From Leptospira johnsonii (lineage in GTDB: Bacteria; Spirochaetota; Leptospiria; Leptospirales; Leptospiraceae), in the NCBI RefSeq assembly GCF_003112675.1, contig NZ_BFAY01000012.1:124001-188000 (forward strand): a DNA stretch of 64,000 nucleotides, in the 5' to 3' direction. How positions within the stretch are numbered: the stretch's first letter is position 1; each line of letters starts with the position of its first letter. The notes under the pieces are model-generated. The model had not been told where the DNA came from, did no database searches, and saw only the letters and a program-made list of their open reading frames with translations. The translations under genes and the position numbers were made by a program. Positions 1 through 11,659 of the stretch are shown here, piece by piece.

Positions 1-19
1 TTAATCAATCAATAATTTA

Positions 20-1606
20 TTAAAATTTTGAAGGGGTCTGGGAGTCCGCAATCCAAATATCGAAAAAGGGAGAATCTATTCTTTGCACATTCGGATAGAA
101 CACCGAAACTTTGGAGGAGATATTTTTACTCTTCCAAGGTTCCGTTTTGAGCATGATATCAAAAACAGGGCTTTTTCTGGTCTTTTCTAATTTTTCAGGA
201 GTGATCAATTCTTCTTTGATTTGGATGAGAGCGATCCTTTTTCCTTTTTCCTTTTGAGAGATTATTCCTAATAACCCAGGAAGAGAATCTTCTTTAGGAG
301 CGCAAAGGACTTTCTTGGATAAATAATCATTTCCCATGAAGTACATTACAGAAAAGTCATGAAATACGAATGTGTCCGCTTGTAACTCATGGAATAAAGT
401 ATAAGTTTTCAAGAGTTGTTTTCTGGACTGGTTTAAAAAACTTAAACCGATAAATGTCATAATAAGAGGAATCGCGATCAGAGTTCCAAAGCCAAACTTT
501 TGAAAGAGTCGATTTTTCTTTCTAGATAGATCATTCCAAAACCAAAGTAGAACCAAAGTCACAGGGGGGATCCCTGCACTCAAATACCTAGGTCCCCATT
601 CCCAGAATCCATAGTTTGGAGCAAGAAACGGGATCGTAAAAAGAAAGAACACCGTTCCAAGAACGATTGTTTTTCTTCTCACGGAAATTTTACGGATATT
701 ATAAAGAAGAATGCCTAATCCGATCAATGCAAACGGCATGTAGATGAAAAATCCGATCCGAACTGTTTCGTCGATCGTATTCAAGAATAAGAAACCGAGT
801 GCCCAATGGATCTTATGTACAAAGTTCACTCCAGATTCCCCATAATTTGCGTGGAATCTCGGCCCCAAAAGGGAAGAATATCTAAGATAATTGAATAGGA
901 TGAAAACTAGGAATATGAGTGCGAATCCAAGACCGAAACGAAATGTCTGGGACTTATCCCATTTTATCTTTTTGTTAAATGGAGGAAATCCTTCTGAGAT
1001 CCAAGATGCAAATAGGATGCAACCGGCAAATACGATCCCTTCATGTCTAAACCAAATAGAAGCTCCGGCAAAGACCCCTGCATAAATTCCATTCTTTTTA
1101 TATAGAAAGGTAAGACTTGCGAGTAGGATCGCAACAAACAATGTATGTTCTGCAAATTCCATCATCAAGATGGGCAAATAAGATCCGAAGAATGCAATAG
1201 TTATGAAGGAATTGGATGCTTTCCAGGACCTTCTCAAGATCCAAAAGTATATAAATACTCCGAGTAAATTGAAATAAGGTAATCCTTGGTTTCCGGCAAA
1301 ATAGTAAAAAGGAGTGGCGAGAGCCGCAAGCAAGACCGGAAAAACCGAGATAGTCGATTCTCCTAATTTTGTATAATTATTGGCAGGCATCGGAAGAAAT
1401 TCTTCTTTTGGATCGATGGACTTTGCAGGATAGGGGAGTTCTTCCGATTTGAAACTTGAATGAACTAATGAGTGGGTTTGGAGAGATTTAGTTCTGGAAT
1501 CATAAGTGAGAGATACATCAGGTTTTGATGATTTAATTAGGACGATGCAGATAAGAAGTAAGGATAAAAATCCTAGAAGATTTCTTTTTTTGAATATTGA
1601 TCTCAT
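20..1606 (-). CDS. Polytopic membrane protein, GT-C glycosyltransferase-like
   Basis: A 528-residue integral membrane protein with about ten hydrophobic segments. The first (residues about 9-25) is a signal anchor. It is followed by an extracytoplasmic loop rich in D, E, S and P (about 28-75), then closely spaced membrane helices to about residue 395 and a soluble C-terminal domain of about 130 residues. This layout (TM1, long acidic loop, many helices, periplasmic tail) is that of GT-C lipid-linked sugar transferases, and leptospires carry several such putative glycosyltransferases. No catalytic residue can be assigned by eye. It is followed on the same strand by no gene inside the window; meaB ends 49 bp upstream of its start. 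Function is inferred from topology only. Confidence 0.6.
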   Translation of the reverse strand: MRSIFKKRNLLGFLSLLLICIVLIKSSKPDVSLTYDSRTKSLQTHSLVHSSFKSEELPYPAKSIDPKEEFLPMPANNYTKLGESTISVFPVLLAALATPFYYFAGNQGLPYFNLLGVFIYFWILRRSWKASNSFITIAFFGSYLPILMMEFAEHTLFVAILLASLTFLYKKNGIYAGVFAGASIWFRHEGIVFAGCILFASWISEGFPPFNKKIKWDKSQTFRFGLGFALIFLVFILFNYLRYSSLLGPRFHANYGESGVNFVHKIHWALGFLFLNTIDETVRIGFFIYMPFALIGLGILLYNIRKISVRRKTIVLGTVFFLFTIPFLAPNYGFWEWGPRYLSAGIPPVTLVLLWFWNDLSRKKNRLFQKFGFGTLIAIPLIMTFIGLSFLNQSRKQLLKTYTLFHELQADTFVFHDFSVMYFMGNDYLSKKVLCAPKEDSLPGLLGIISQKEKGKRIALIQIKEELITPEKLEKTRKSPVFDIMLKTEPWKSKNISSKVSVFYPNVQRIDSPFFDIWIADSQTPSKF

Positions 1607-1655
1607 CTATTTCGCCTCTTTGAAAATACTTAAGTAAGGTCTAAGTATCTAGAAT

Positions 1656-2609
1656 TTATGATAATCTTTTGCGAATTTCGGAATTAAACAAACTTTCCCA
1701 TTCTTCATAATTTTTGGGGGAAATATTTCCTAACTTTTCGGAGAAGGAAAGCCCAAAATTCCCATACTCAGTTTTAATCCATTTTTCGATCTGGACCTTG
1801 GTTTCCGAAGATCTTTTAGGATGAGGTTTACTTTTCAAAACAAAATCTAAAAGTTCTTGGATTCCCTTTTTAGTTTTTACACTGGTTAGGAAAATAGGAG
1901 GGATACTTCCTCCAGGGACAATATCTCTCAAAAACTCAAGAGTAGTGGAAAGAGTATGATAGCTTGCTCTGGCTAAGGATTCTTCATCACATTTGTTTAA
2001 TATGAATGCGTCTGGGACTTCCATGATCCCACTTTTCATGAATTGGATCTGGTCTCCGCCTAAAGGAACCATGACTAAAAAGGAAAGATCTGCCAATTTA
2101 GAGACTTCTATCTCATTCTGGCCGATCCCTACTGTTTCTACGAATATGAAATCGAAAAAACAACGAAGTAGTCGGATCACATGATAGGTATAAGGATTTA
2201 AACCTCCCAGTTCCAATTGACTGGGTTGGGATCTGAAAAAGATCCTCTTCTCTCGCACTGGTAGAGAAAGCCTGGTCCTGTCTCCTAGTAAAGAACCCCC
2301 ACTTATATGGCTAGAAGGATCTATGGCAACTACCGCCATTTTTTTGTCGGGAACTGTTTGTAAAAATTTGGTGGAGATCTCTCCTAAGAGAGAGGACTTT
2401 CCCGCTCCGGGAGTTCCTGTAAATCCAAGGGTGACGGATCCTTCTCCGCTAAAGCCTGAGCTTTCCAGCTCTTTGAATAGAACTTTACGAAATTCGAATG
2501 AATCCGGTTTTTCCAGTTCGCTGATCAGCCTCGCAAGAGGATATTTTTCCCCTTGAGAAGCTTCTTGGATCAGTTCTTTTAGTTCCTTTTCTGCAAACCG
2601 TACGGTCAT
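1656..2609 (-). CDS. meaB: Methylmalonyl-CoA mutase-associated GTPase MeaB
   Basis: A G3E-family P-loop GTPase that loads and protects the adenosylcobalamin cofactor of acyl-CoA mutases. The Walker A motif GTPGAGKSS lies at residues 65-73. The segment VAIDPSSHISGGSLLGDRTR follows, typical of MeaB/ArgK, then the switch region ETVGIGQNE and the guanine-specificity motif NKCDE. Length (317 aa) is normal for the family. The gene starts 3 bp after the stop of the mutase gene on the same strand, so the two are surely co-transcribed and the mutase is its client. The C-terminal dimerisation arm is present, so the gene looks intact. Confidence 0.95.
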   Translation of the reverse strand: MTVRFAEKELKELIQEASQGEKYPLARLISELEKPDSFEFRKVLFKELESSGFSGEGSVTLGFTGTPGAGKSSLLGEISTKFLQTVPDKKMAVVAIDPSSHISGGSLLGDRTRLSLPVREKRIFFRSQPSQLELGGLNPYTYHVIRLLRCFFDFIFVETVGIGQNEIEVSKLADLSFLVMVPLGGDQIQFMKSGIMEVPDAFILNKCDEESLARASYHTLSTTLEFLRDIVPGGSIPPIFLTSVKTKKGIQELLDFVLKSKPHPKRSSETKVQIEKWIKTEYGNFGLSFSEKLGNISPKNYEEWESLFNSEIRKRLS

Positions 2610-2612
2610 GCC

Positions 2613-4628
<2,016 letters not shown>

Positions 4629-4735
4629 CTTCTTGCCCTCGGAATATGCCTCTTAGTTTAGTTCAAAATGTGTTGGTATAATTTCACCTAAATTTTTAAC
4701 GTAGCTCCGAAATCCGTTGGAGAGAATTCTGCCGC

Positions 4736-6067
4736 ATGGACTTGGAAAGAAACAGAAAAGCAAACCCCGCGCTCATTTCACTCTCGACACTGTTTCTCAC
4801 CGGTCTTTTGACTCTTCTCTATTCCTGGCACGGAGATCCGTCCAATGGAGAAAGTTTCCGGACATTGGCAGAATTACGTTCTCTATCCGAAGACGGAAAA
4901 TTTTTCTCCTTCCAGGAACCTCTTCCATTTTTGCTTTTATCCTTTTGGAAATCGATCTTCGGTTTGAATTATATACCCGCTTATCTCTCTTTCGGAGCGT
5001 TTTTCCTGAGTTTAGGGATCCATCTTTGCGCTTATATTATGGAAAGAGAGAGCTGGAAACTGAATCATTATCTGTTCTGTTATCTTGCGGCGATCAATCC
5101 ATTCTCTTACTTAATTCCTCTGAATATGTTGGGAGAATTAGTCAGCTTTTCTTTTCTGCTCGTTTTATTTCTTTCCTTCCGAATGGAAACGGTAGTGGAC
5201 CTTTTGGTCTTAGTTTCCTGTACTGTGCTTGGATTTTTCTCCCATTTTACTTTTTTCTTAATCGGGTTTACTATCTTTGTGATCAAAGCCGGGACAGTGG
5301 GAATAAGAGAAAAGAAGAAACAGCAGTCGGTATTTTTCAAAAGAAGGAATTTGCCTAAACTTTTCTTATTCGGTTATCTTTCCGTTTTTGTTCTGGGGAT
5401 AGTTCTATTAGGAAATCTTAATTTTTACGGGGCTCATTCTTTTTCATTCATGGGTGGATCCGTATGGAAATACCTTTTAGGTTTCGGTTCTTTTATTTTA
5501 ATTCTATTTGTGGGTAATTTTTTACTTCGTTCTGAAAGGGAATTAAACTCTCTTCCTGCTTCCATCGGGATCTTTGCTTTGATTGCGGTCTCGGGATATT
5601 TTACGATCCACCCTATTTTAGGCGTGGATAAGGCAAAGTTAAGTTCTCTTGCAAAGGACGTCGCATCTTTAAGGGGAAGGTTGATCATCAATCCGGACGA
5701 AAGGATCTACGTTTCTCCTGAACTTTCCGCTTATCTGTATTTTATTTCCAAACAAAAGACTCATTTCACTTCTCATCCTGAAATAAGAGAAAAAGATTAT
5801 ATTCTTTTATCTGAAGTCTGGGCGGTAGACAGAAAACTTCTGCAGAGAGAAGTAAAAGCGAAGAATACTCCTTACCTGTTTTTATCCGGAGAAAGGATAC
5901 TGATCAATGGATTCTTATGGAAAAGGATACAAACTGATCCTAGTTTGAAAACCTTGAAAACCAGATCCATCGAAGCCAAATCCGCTCTTTCCGACCAAAA
6001 AGGTTACGATGATCTGAAAGCTTTCCTCATTTCCTGGCTTGCTTCTACCAAGGCACCTGATGTATGA
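4736..6067 (+). CDS. Hypothetical polytopic membrane protein
   Basis: A 443-residue protein with a short basic N-terminus (MDLERNRKANP) and about nine hydrophobic segments up to residue about 290. It ends in a soluble basic C-terminal part of about 150 residues. I do not recognise the family; the topology again suggests a GT-C or O-antigen-type membrane enzyme. Its stop overlaps the start of the methyltransferase gene by 4 bp (ATGA), so the two are translationally coupled and probably act together. A longer open frame shifted by one base (from 4717) covers the first 600 bp, but its product lacks family character. A GGAGAG sequence about 20 bp upstream is the only candidate ribosome-binding site. 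A TATAAT at 4677-4682 could be its -10 element. Confidence 0.7.
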   Translation: MDLERNRKANPALISLSTLFLTGLLTLLYSWHGDPSNGESFRTLAELRSLSEDGKFFSFQEPLPFLLLSFWKSIFGLNYIPAYLSFGAFFLSLGIHLCAYIMERESWKLNHYLFCYLAAINPFSYLIPLNMLGELVSFSFLLVLFLSFRMETVVDLLVLVSCTVLGFFSHFTFFLIGFTIFVIKAGTVGIREKKKQQSVFFKRRNLPKLFLFGYLSVFVLGIVLLGNLNFYGAHSFSFMGGSVWKYLLGFGSFILILFVGNFLLRSERELNSLPASIGIFALIAVSGYFTIHPILGVDKAKLSSLAKDVASLRGRLIINPDERIYVSPELSAYLYFISKQKTHFTSHPEIREKDYILLSEVWAVDRKLLQREVKAKNTPYLFLSGERILINGFLWKRIQTDPSLKTLKTRSIEAKSALSDQKGYDDLKAFLISWLASTKAPDV

Positions 6068-6744
6068 GTAAAAAGCCGCAAGACTCCGATTATATCGCTT
6101 ACGGAGCCAACGGTCTGCCATTCGAAACTTCCTACTGGGATGAGATTTACGGAAGCGGAAAGGATGTGGATGCTTCTTTTAACGCGAAAGAACATGCAAA
6201 ATATATAAAGTCTGTTTTGGATCTGATGCAGGTCCATCCGAGAAGTATCGCGGACTTCGGTTTCGGTAAGGCTTTGCTCTTAAAAGAATTTGTAAAAATA
6301 TTCCAACCAAATCGTGTATTCGCAGTCGATCCTTCGGAAGAAATGATAGATGCGATCGCAAAACAGAAATGGATCCGTTCTTATAATCTTTCTTTTTTAC
6401 ATTCTACCATCCAAGATCTGGAGCTGAAACATATTCACCTCCCTCCTTTCACTCTTGGTATTTGTAACTCGGTAGTTCAGTATATAGAAGATAAACATCT
6501 CCCTAAGGTTTTTGAAAAACTACATAAGATTACGAATTATCTCTATTTTACGGTCCCTACCAAGAACGATTACATAAGAATGAAGAAGGAGATCTACTTT
6601 ACGGATCCTTATGCTCACCAAAGATCTAAGAAGTATTACGAAAAACTAATTCGTCCTTATTTCAGAAGGGTTGCGTTCAATCTTCTGGAAAGCAGGATCA
6701 CGAAAGACAGCCCGTTTTGCGACGAGCTGTTCGTGGACGAGTAG
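6064..6744 (+). CDS. Class I SAM-dependent methyltransferase
   Basis: A 226-residue protein with a Rossmann-type methyltransferase core. Motif I is IADFGFGKALLLKEF (residues about 60-75), followed by the acidic strand end FAVDPSEEMIDAIAK and a motif IV-like stretch LGICNSVVQYIEDKHLPK. The normal E/DxGxGxG glycine loop is altered to DFGFGKA, seen in some divergent members. The substrate is unknown. Its start overlaps the stop of the preceding membrane protein by 4 bp, so it may modify something made or carried by that protein. It converges with the large lipoprotein gene, leaving 5 bp between stops. Confidence 0.8.
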   Translation: MSKKPQDSDYIAYGANGLPFETSYWDEIYGSGKDVDASFNAKEHAKYIKSVLDLMQVHPRSIADFGFGKALLLKEFVKIFQPNRVFAVDPSEEMIDAIAKQKWIRSYNLSFLHSTIQDLELKHIHLPPFTLGICNSVVQYIEDKHLPKVFEKLHKITNYLYFTVPTKNDYIRMKKEIYFTDPYAHQRSKKYYEKLIRPYFRRVAFNLLESRITKDSPFCDELFVDE

Positions 6745-6749
6745 CTTGC

Positions 6750-9542
6750 TTACCTTACGAATATGTAAGCGGCTCCTGCGGACTGCATGCTATTATCCGA
6801 ACTTCCGTAAGTCCCGTTCGTAACCGTATTGTCGGAACTGCTTTCTAGGTATGCGCTGACTAAAAGATTATTTCCGTCTAAGCATACTCCTCCGAAGAAG
6901 TCATAAGCATTCGCGTTAGGAGCTTTGATATAAGCAGTCTGAGACCAGCTTGCGCCGTTTCTTTCGAAAATATATACCGCACCTGCATACTGTGCGCTAT
7001 TGTCGGAGCTTGCAGTGTTTCCGTAAGAGATAAAGGTCTGAGCACTCGAGTCCAATGCTCCTACTGCAATCGTATCTCCATAGAGACTAATGGCTGCCCC
7101 GAAATAATCGGAGGGGTCGGAATTCGATGCTTTCAGATACGCCTGCTGTGACCAACCGCTTCCGCTTCTGACAAACACATAAACTGCTCCTGAACTCTGG
7201 GAGGAGTTATCCGAAGAAGCAGTTGTGCCGGAAGAAATATTATTTTGGTTACTATCTTCTCCGCTAGCACCGACTGCTAAAGTATCTCCATAAAGAGAAA
7301 CACTTACCCCGAATTGGTCGTCTTCGTCCGGATTGGAAGGTTTGATATATGCTTCTTGGGTCCAGATATTTACGCTTCTACTGAAAATGTAGACTGCTCC
7401 GGCTCTAGTTAAGCTATTGTCGGAACTCGCACCGCTTCCGTTCGTAATATAGTTTTGATTGCTGCTCTCGTAATAAGAACTTACAGCGATCTTGTCTCCG
7501 CTGATTGCAACGCTATAGCCGAAGGAGTCGTTTGCATCTGGATTGGAAGGTTTGATGTAGGCTTCCTCTACCCAATTTGTTCCGGTCCTTTTGAATACGT
7601 AAGCAGCACCACTTTGGAAAAGAGTATCGTCGTTCGGAGCAGGTTGGCCGTTGGAAATTATATTTTGAGAACCACTTTCGTTCTTTGAACCTACGACTAA
7701 TGTATCTCCTTGGATAGCAAGAGAATATCCGAAAGCGTCGTATGCAGATGGGTTAGAAGGTTTGATATATGCCTGCTGGCTCCAAATGTTTCCATTCCTT
7801 GCGAATACATAAACAGCTCCCGCAAACGTCAGACTATTATCCGAGGAAGCGGAGGTTCCATTTGTGATCGTAGATTGGTTACTACCTTCTTGGATGGCGC
7901 CTACCGCGATCGTATCTCCGGAAATGCTAACTGAAAATCCGAACAGGTCGCCTTCTTCCGCGTTAGGCGCCTTTATGTAGGCTTGTTGTTCCCAAGTGTT
8001 CCCGCTTCTTTTGAAAACGTAAACCGCTCCCGAACCAGAGGTGCTATTGTCCGAACTAGACGTGGATCCGTTCGTAATCGTGTTTTGGTTACTGTCCTCT
8101 AAAGGAGCTCCGATCACAATGGTGTCTCCGGACAAGGCCCAGGCTCTTCCGAAATTGTCGCCTGCATTCGTGTTGGAAGCTTTCAAGAAGGCTTGTTGGG
8201 CCCAAGCAGTGAATGCACAATTCGGAGCACCGTTGATATTTACCGGAAGATAATTTAGATTCACCGAATTTCCATCTCCATCCGTAACGGTGACGGAAAC
8301 TTGAAGATTAGATCCGCAGGTTGGAGCCGTCCAAACGATCTCACTAGTTGTTAGATTTCCATTGATCGTGTTTGTTGGAGTTCCTACAGTACCTGAGCTA
8401 GAGTTCCAAGCGAAAGAAACTGGAGTATTCTCAGGATCAGTAGCAGTTACCCTAAACACCATGGTGCCGGAAGGATCTAAAGCCAAACCGGTTTGAAAGC
8501 TAGACAAGATCTGAGGAGCAAGATTCACAGTTTGGGTTTGTGAGATCTGGATCGTGAAATATCCCAGATTAGATCCGCCATTTCCATCGGACAATGAAAC
8601 ACTTAATGTGCAAGGCCCTAGACTTGCTGAAGAAGATGCAGTGAATACAGGATTTTGTGCATTCGCATCGTCGAAACTTCCTGCACAACTAGAGCTCCAA
8701 GAATAGGAAATCGTGTTTCCATCCGGATCAAACGCAGTCAGGGAGATGTTTGTAGAAGCACCCGGAGCAATACTAGAAGGGTCCGATATAATGTTCGTTA
8801 CAAAGGGAGAAGAATTAGAACCTACATTTATACTTCCATAACCTGTCCCATATCCGAGTTGTACATCTGCTGTAAAACTAAGACTGGCGCTTGCACCTAA
8901 TGGATCGCTTACGGTCAATGTGATCGTATATTGTCCGGGCGTAGAAGGAGAAGTCCATACTGGATTTAGAATATTCGAATTATTGAAACTTCCCCCAGTA
9001 GAAGACCAGAGATAGGTCAAGGTGTCAGAAGGATTCGGATCATGCGCCGTAGAATTCAAATTTATGGAAGAAGAAGGGGCCACCCGATTTGTAGATGCCA
9101 CCAAAGAATCTATGATAGGAGCTGCATTCGAAAAGGGGGGAGAAGGATCTGTTTCGGATAGAACTAGAACAATATTCGTAATCGAATTCGCAATGATCGT
9201 AACTCCAGTGACCTGGCCCTGTTGTATCAAAACATTCGAGGCATTATAACCTTCTCCCGAAAATGTTCTGTCTGTACCTGCTGGGATCTGTCCGATGATT
9301 CCTTGCCAAGTATTTCCTACCTTTACCAAATCCTGTACGATAGGAGTGGAGATCCCTGTGCCTGTTACAGTGACGGTTACTTTTGCTAAAGAGCTAGAAA
9401 CATTCACGGCAAATTGAACATTTCCGTAAGAAGGAGTTTGGGGAAGACCGAAGAATGCGGCCAGGGCAGAAAGTCCGGAGTTTGTTCCGGAACAAAAGGA
9501 GTTCAAACAGATCAATAAGATCATAGTCAGTTTGGTTTTCAT
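6750..9542 (-). CDS. Lipoprotein with Ig/PKD-like domains and a seven-repeat FG-GAP propeller
   Basis: A 930-residue exported protein. The N-terminus MKTKLTMILLICLNSFCSG is a signal peptide with a loose spirochaetal lipobox (candidate Cys17). A linker to about residue 140 is followed by three Ig/PKD/cadherin-like domains of about 95 residues. Each begins near a NAAP, NSSP or NLAP motif and contains TxxDP and a late TVSD/SVSLSD/TVTDGDG strand (about 140-440). Residues about 445-930 hold seven FG-GAP repeats of about 70 aa with the pattern AYIKxxNxxxxDxFGxSVxxxGDTxxVGA, then SSDNS and GAVYVFxR. Seven repeats would close one beta-propeller, as in integrin alpha subunits. A surface adhesion or ligand-binding role is inferred. 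No enzymatic motif is seen. Confidence 0.85.
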   Translation of the reverse strand: MKTKLTMILLICLNSFCSGTNSGLSALAAFFGLPQTPSYGNVQFAVNVSSSLAKVTVTVTGTGISTPIVQDLVKVGNTWQGIIGQIPAGTDRTFSGEGYNASNVLIQQGQVTGVTIIANSITNIVLVLSETDPSPPFSNAAPIIDSLVASTNRVAPSSSINLNSTAHDPNPSDTLTYLWSSTGGSFNNSNILNPVWTSPSTPGQYTITLTVSDPLGASASLSFTADVQLGYGTGYGSINVGSNSSPFVTNIISDPSSIAPGASTNISLTAFDPDGNTISYSWSSSCAGSFDDANAQNPVFTASSSASLGPCTLSVSLSDGNGGSNLGYFTIQISQTQTVNLAPQILSSFQTGLALDPSGTMVFRVTATDPENTPVSFAWNSSSGTVGTPTNTINGNLTTSEIVWTAPTCGSNLQVSVTVTDGDGNSVNLNYLPVNINGAPNCAFTAWAQQAFLKASNTNAGDNFGRAWALSGDTIVIGAPLEDSNQNTITNGSTSSSDNSTSGSGAVYVFKRSGNTWEQQAYIKAPNAEEGDLFGFSVSISGDTIAVGAIQEGSNQSTITNGTSASSDNSLTFAGAVYVFARNGNIWSQQAYIKPSNPSAYDAFGYSLAIQGDTLVVGSKNESGSQNIISNGQPAPNDDTLFQSGAAYVFKRTGTNWVEEAYIKPSNPDANDSFGYSVAISGDKIAVSSYYESSNQNYITNGSGASSDNSLTRAGAVYIFSRSVNIWTQEAYIKPSNPDEDDQFGVSVSLYGDTLAVGASGEDSNQNNISSGTTASSDNSSQSSGAVYVFVRSGSGWSQQAYLKASNSDPSDYFGAAISLYGDTIAVGALDSSAQTFISYGNTASSDNSAQYAGAVYIFERNGASWSQTAYIKAPNANAYDFFGGVCLDGNNLLVSAYLESSSDNTVTNGTYGSSDNSMQSAGAAYIFVR
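6753..8212 (-). repeat. Seven tandem FG-GAP coding repeats (about 210 bp each)
   Basis: Imperfect direct repeats in phase with the reading frame. Each unit encodes about 70 residues beginning near W(S/T/V)QQAYIK and ending with GAVY(V/I)F.R.G. The repeats are diverged enough to be aligned only at protein level, so recent slippage is unlikely. Boundaries are approximate. Confidence 0.85.
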
Positions 9543-9849
9543 TTTAGTTTCCTAATCTTTTTGAATATTAAGTTTCGATTATATACTTCTCACATTAGAG
9601 AAGTGGGCTTTTCCCTTTGGCGGTCCGAAAGGGAAAAAGTATTGCCGTATAACTTAAGTGCTAAGACCCAAATGGGCAATACCCCCCTTGAGGTAGGGGA
9701 GAAGGAAAAAATCAGATTGGTTTGGGAGAAAACAAAAATTGGATTCTATGTCGCTAAAATCTTAATGAGGGCAAATATTCGAATAGAGTTTTAATCTCAG
9801 ATAGATAGCATGTGCCAAACGATGATCTACACATATAACAGAAGCGAAT
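9543..9849. other. 307-bp divergent intergenic region
   Basis: Lies between the propeller lipoprotein (minus) and the histidine kinase (plus), so it should hold promoters for both. It contains an 8-bp inverted repeat, GTATTGCC at 9639-9646 and GGCAATAC near 9674-9681, separated by about 27 bp. An open frame over 9561-9794 has no family likeness, and I do not call it a gene. No clear -35/-10 pair stands out. Confidence 0.4.
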
Positions 9850-11043
9850 ATGGAAATAGTAAAAGAAAAGGACAGAGATAGATTTGCAAGCGAGGAGTTC
9901 TATTCCCAAAATTATAGAATTGCCTCTTATTTTTTCGGGATCGTATGTGCGATCACCATCTGGGGAGCGATCTTAGAATACGTTCGGTCCAATCATCTTT
10001 TGCTTTATTTGGATTTGATCTCCGCATTTATTTGTCTGTTCAGCCTGGGAGTGATCCGATTTTACTCCAAAAATTATTTCAAAAAGAACCTGATCGTATT
10101 CGGTGCACTATTTATTTTATTAGTCTTAGAAGTAGAGACACAATTCCACGACAACGAGTATTATTTTTACGATAATAATATGTGGATCACCAACCAAGTG
10201 ATTCTTTTTTTAGTGAGTTTATTCTTTAACGGAAGGCCCATCTTTTATACGATCTATTCTTTTTCAGTAGTTGCCTTTTATATTCTTAGGATCTTCCCGG
10301 AAGGAAGCGGATATTTTTCGGACAGGACCTTATGGGTGCAGATAAGTAATATGAGTGCACTCCAATTGTTTATCTGTTTATGCAATACATGGTGGTATGG
10401 ATACAGAATAGAACATCTTAAAAAGACCAAAAAATTGCAGGATAGATTATATAACGAAAGGGAAGCGATCACTAGAGATCTTCACGATTATCTAGGAGCA
10501 AAAGTGACCGATCTAAATCTATTGGTGCGTTCCATCCAAGTATATAAGAGCGGAGATACGGATGCACTTCTGAGATTGGAAAAATTATCCGAAGATATTT
10601 TTAAAGGAATTAGAGAGATCACCGCAAGTATGGTAGATGTGAAGTTGATCTCGGAAGATGTCTGGAGCGGCATACGTGTATTATTATTGAGAAGGTACGG
10701 TAACGCGGAAAGAAAAGTTAGATTCACAAGAGAAGGAGAAGAAGATTTTCATATAGATACTGAAAAGGCAGAACAAATCTTGGGGATTGTAACGGAGATC
10801 TGTTCCAACGATCTAAAATACGGTTCTGGGACTTCTCATTGGACCTTTTCTCCCAAAAAAGATTCTATAGAAATATCTATCCGAACCCGCACGAATTTTC
10901 AAGAGATGAGAATAGGCTCCAAAGGGAACAAAACTATCCAATATAGGACCTCGGCGATCAACGGGGAATGGAAAGAAAACCTAGAAAATCGAGACTTCAA
11001 AGGTTTTTTAGAGATCCCGATCCGTCAATTACGGAGAATTTGA
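9850..11043 (+). CDS. Membrane sensor histidine kinase (NarL/HisKA_3 type)
   Basis: A 397-residue sensor kinase. Six hydrophobic segments span residues about 25-190 with only short loops, so the signal is probably sensed within or close to the membrane. The dimerisation/phospho-acceptor box REAITRDLHDYLGAKV has the phosphorylated His at residue 212, the HisKA_3 arrangement that pairs with LuxR-type regulators. The ATPase domain is recognisable by the N-box EICSNDLKYG (about 316-325), but the G-boxes are poorly conserved (IGSKGNKTIQYR). The gene ends 3 bp before the response regulator, which is its evident partner. The input signal is unknown. Confidence 0.88.
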   Translation: MEIVKEKDRDRFASEEFYSQNYRIASYFFGIVCAITIWGAILEYVRSNHLLLYLDLISAFICLFSLGVIRFYSKNYFKKNLIVFGALFILLVLEVETQFHDNEYYFYDNNMWITNQVILFLVSLFFNGRPIFYTIYSFSVVAFYILRIFPEGSGYFSDRTLWVQISNMSALQLFICLCNTWWYGYRIEHLKKTKKLQDRLYNEREAITRDLHDYLGAKVTDLNLLVRSIQVYKSGDTDALLRLEKLSEDIFKGIREITASMVDVKLISEDVWSGIRVLLLRRYGNAERKVRFTREGEEDFHIDTEKAEQILGIVTEICSNDLKYGSGTSHWTFSPKKDSIEISIRTRTNFQEMRIGSKGNKTIQYRTSAINGEWKENLENRDFKGFLEIPIRQLRRI

Positions 11044-11046
11044 TTC

Positions 11047-11658
11047 GTGAAATTATATAAAATAGCGATCCTAGAAGACGATCCAGTATTTGCGAGCCAG
11101 TGCAAAGAAAGATTAAAAAAATTGAATAGAGTTACTAAGGTAGAAGTTTATAACTCCGCCGAAGAATTCCCCAAGGACAAGGATGTTCCCTACGACTTGG
11201 TATTCGTGGATATAGATCTTCCCGGCAAGAGCGGATTGGATTTTCTTTTAGAAAGATATTATACGGAGTCTAAAACAAATTATGCGATCTTATCCGCATT
11301 CGAATCCGAAGAAGCTTTATTCAAGGCATTAAAAGCAGGAGCGATAGGATATATATTAAAAAAAGATGTAGGAGATATCCAGGAAAAAGCGGAGATACTT
11401 TTGGAAGGAGGAGGGATACTTTCTCCCGGGCTTGCCGCCAGAGTCATCCATTCTTTTCGTAAAACTTCCCATAAGGAAGTAGAGGTGTTGTCTAATCGCG
11501 AAAAGAAAGTATTGGATATGATCGTGGACGGCAAAAGAACCAAAGAGATTGCCACTTCTCTAGGAACTAAAGAAGGGACAGTCAGAGTGCAGATCAAAAG
11601 TATATTCAGAAAACTTCATGTAAATTCCAGATTGGAATTGGTAAGAAAGTTTTCCTAA
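11047..11658 (+). CDS. LuxR/NarL-family response regulator
   Basis: A 203-residue two-component regulator with a GTG start. The receiver domain (about 4-120) has the acidic pair D11-D12, the phospho-acceptor D55 in VFVDIDLPG and the conserved Lys in YILKKD. The C-terminal LuxR-type helix-turn-helix (about 140-200) contains LSNREKKVLDMIVDGKRTKEIA and EGTVRVQIKSIFRKL. It follows the histidine kinase with a 3-bp gap and is surely its cognate regulator. It converges with the MBL lipoprotein gene with one base between the stops. No target promoter can be named from this window. Confidence 0.92.
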   Translation: MKLYKIAILEDDPVFASQCKERLKKLNRVTKVEVYNSAEEFPKDKDVPYDLVFVDIDLPGKSGLDFLLERYYTESKTNYAILSAFESEEALFKALKAGAIGYILKKDVGDIQEKAEILLEGGGILSPGLAARVIHSFRKTSHKEVEVLSNREKKVLDMIVDGKRTKEIATSLGTKEGTVRVQIKSIFRKLHVNSRLELVRKFS

Positions 11659-11659
11659 A

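Noticed and set aside
4717..5358. 213-codon frame overlapping the membrane protein gene
   Set aside because: Arg/Ser-rich out-of-frame product; the 443-codon frame has coherent membrane helices and couples to the next gene.
6753..8212. Regularly spaced repeats that could suggest a CRISPR array
   Set aside because: The period is about 210 bp, the repeats are diverged and in frame, and they encode FG-GAP blades; no spacers and no cas genes.
9561..9794. 77-codon open frame in the divergent intergenic region
   Set aside because: No ribosome-binding site, no recognisable domain, and composition like non-coding DNA.
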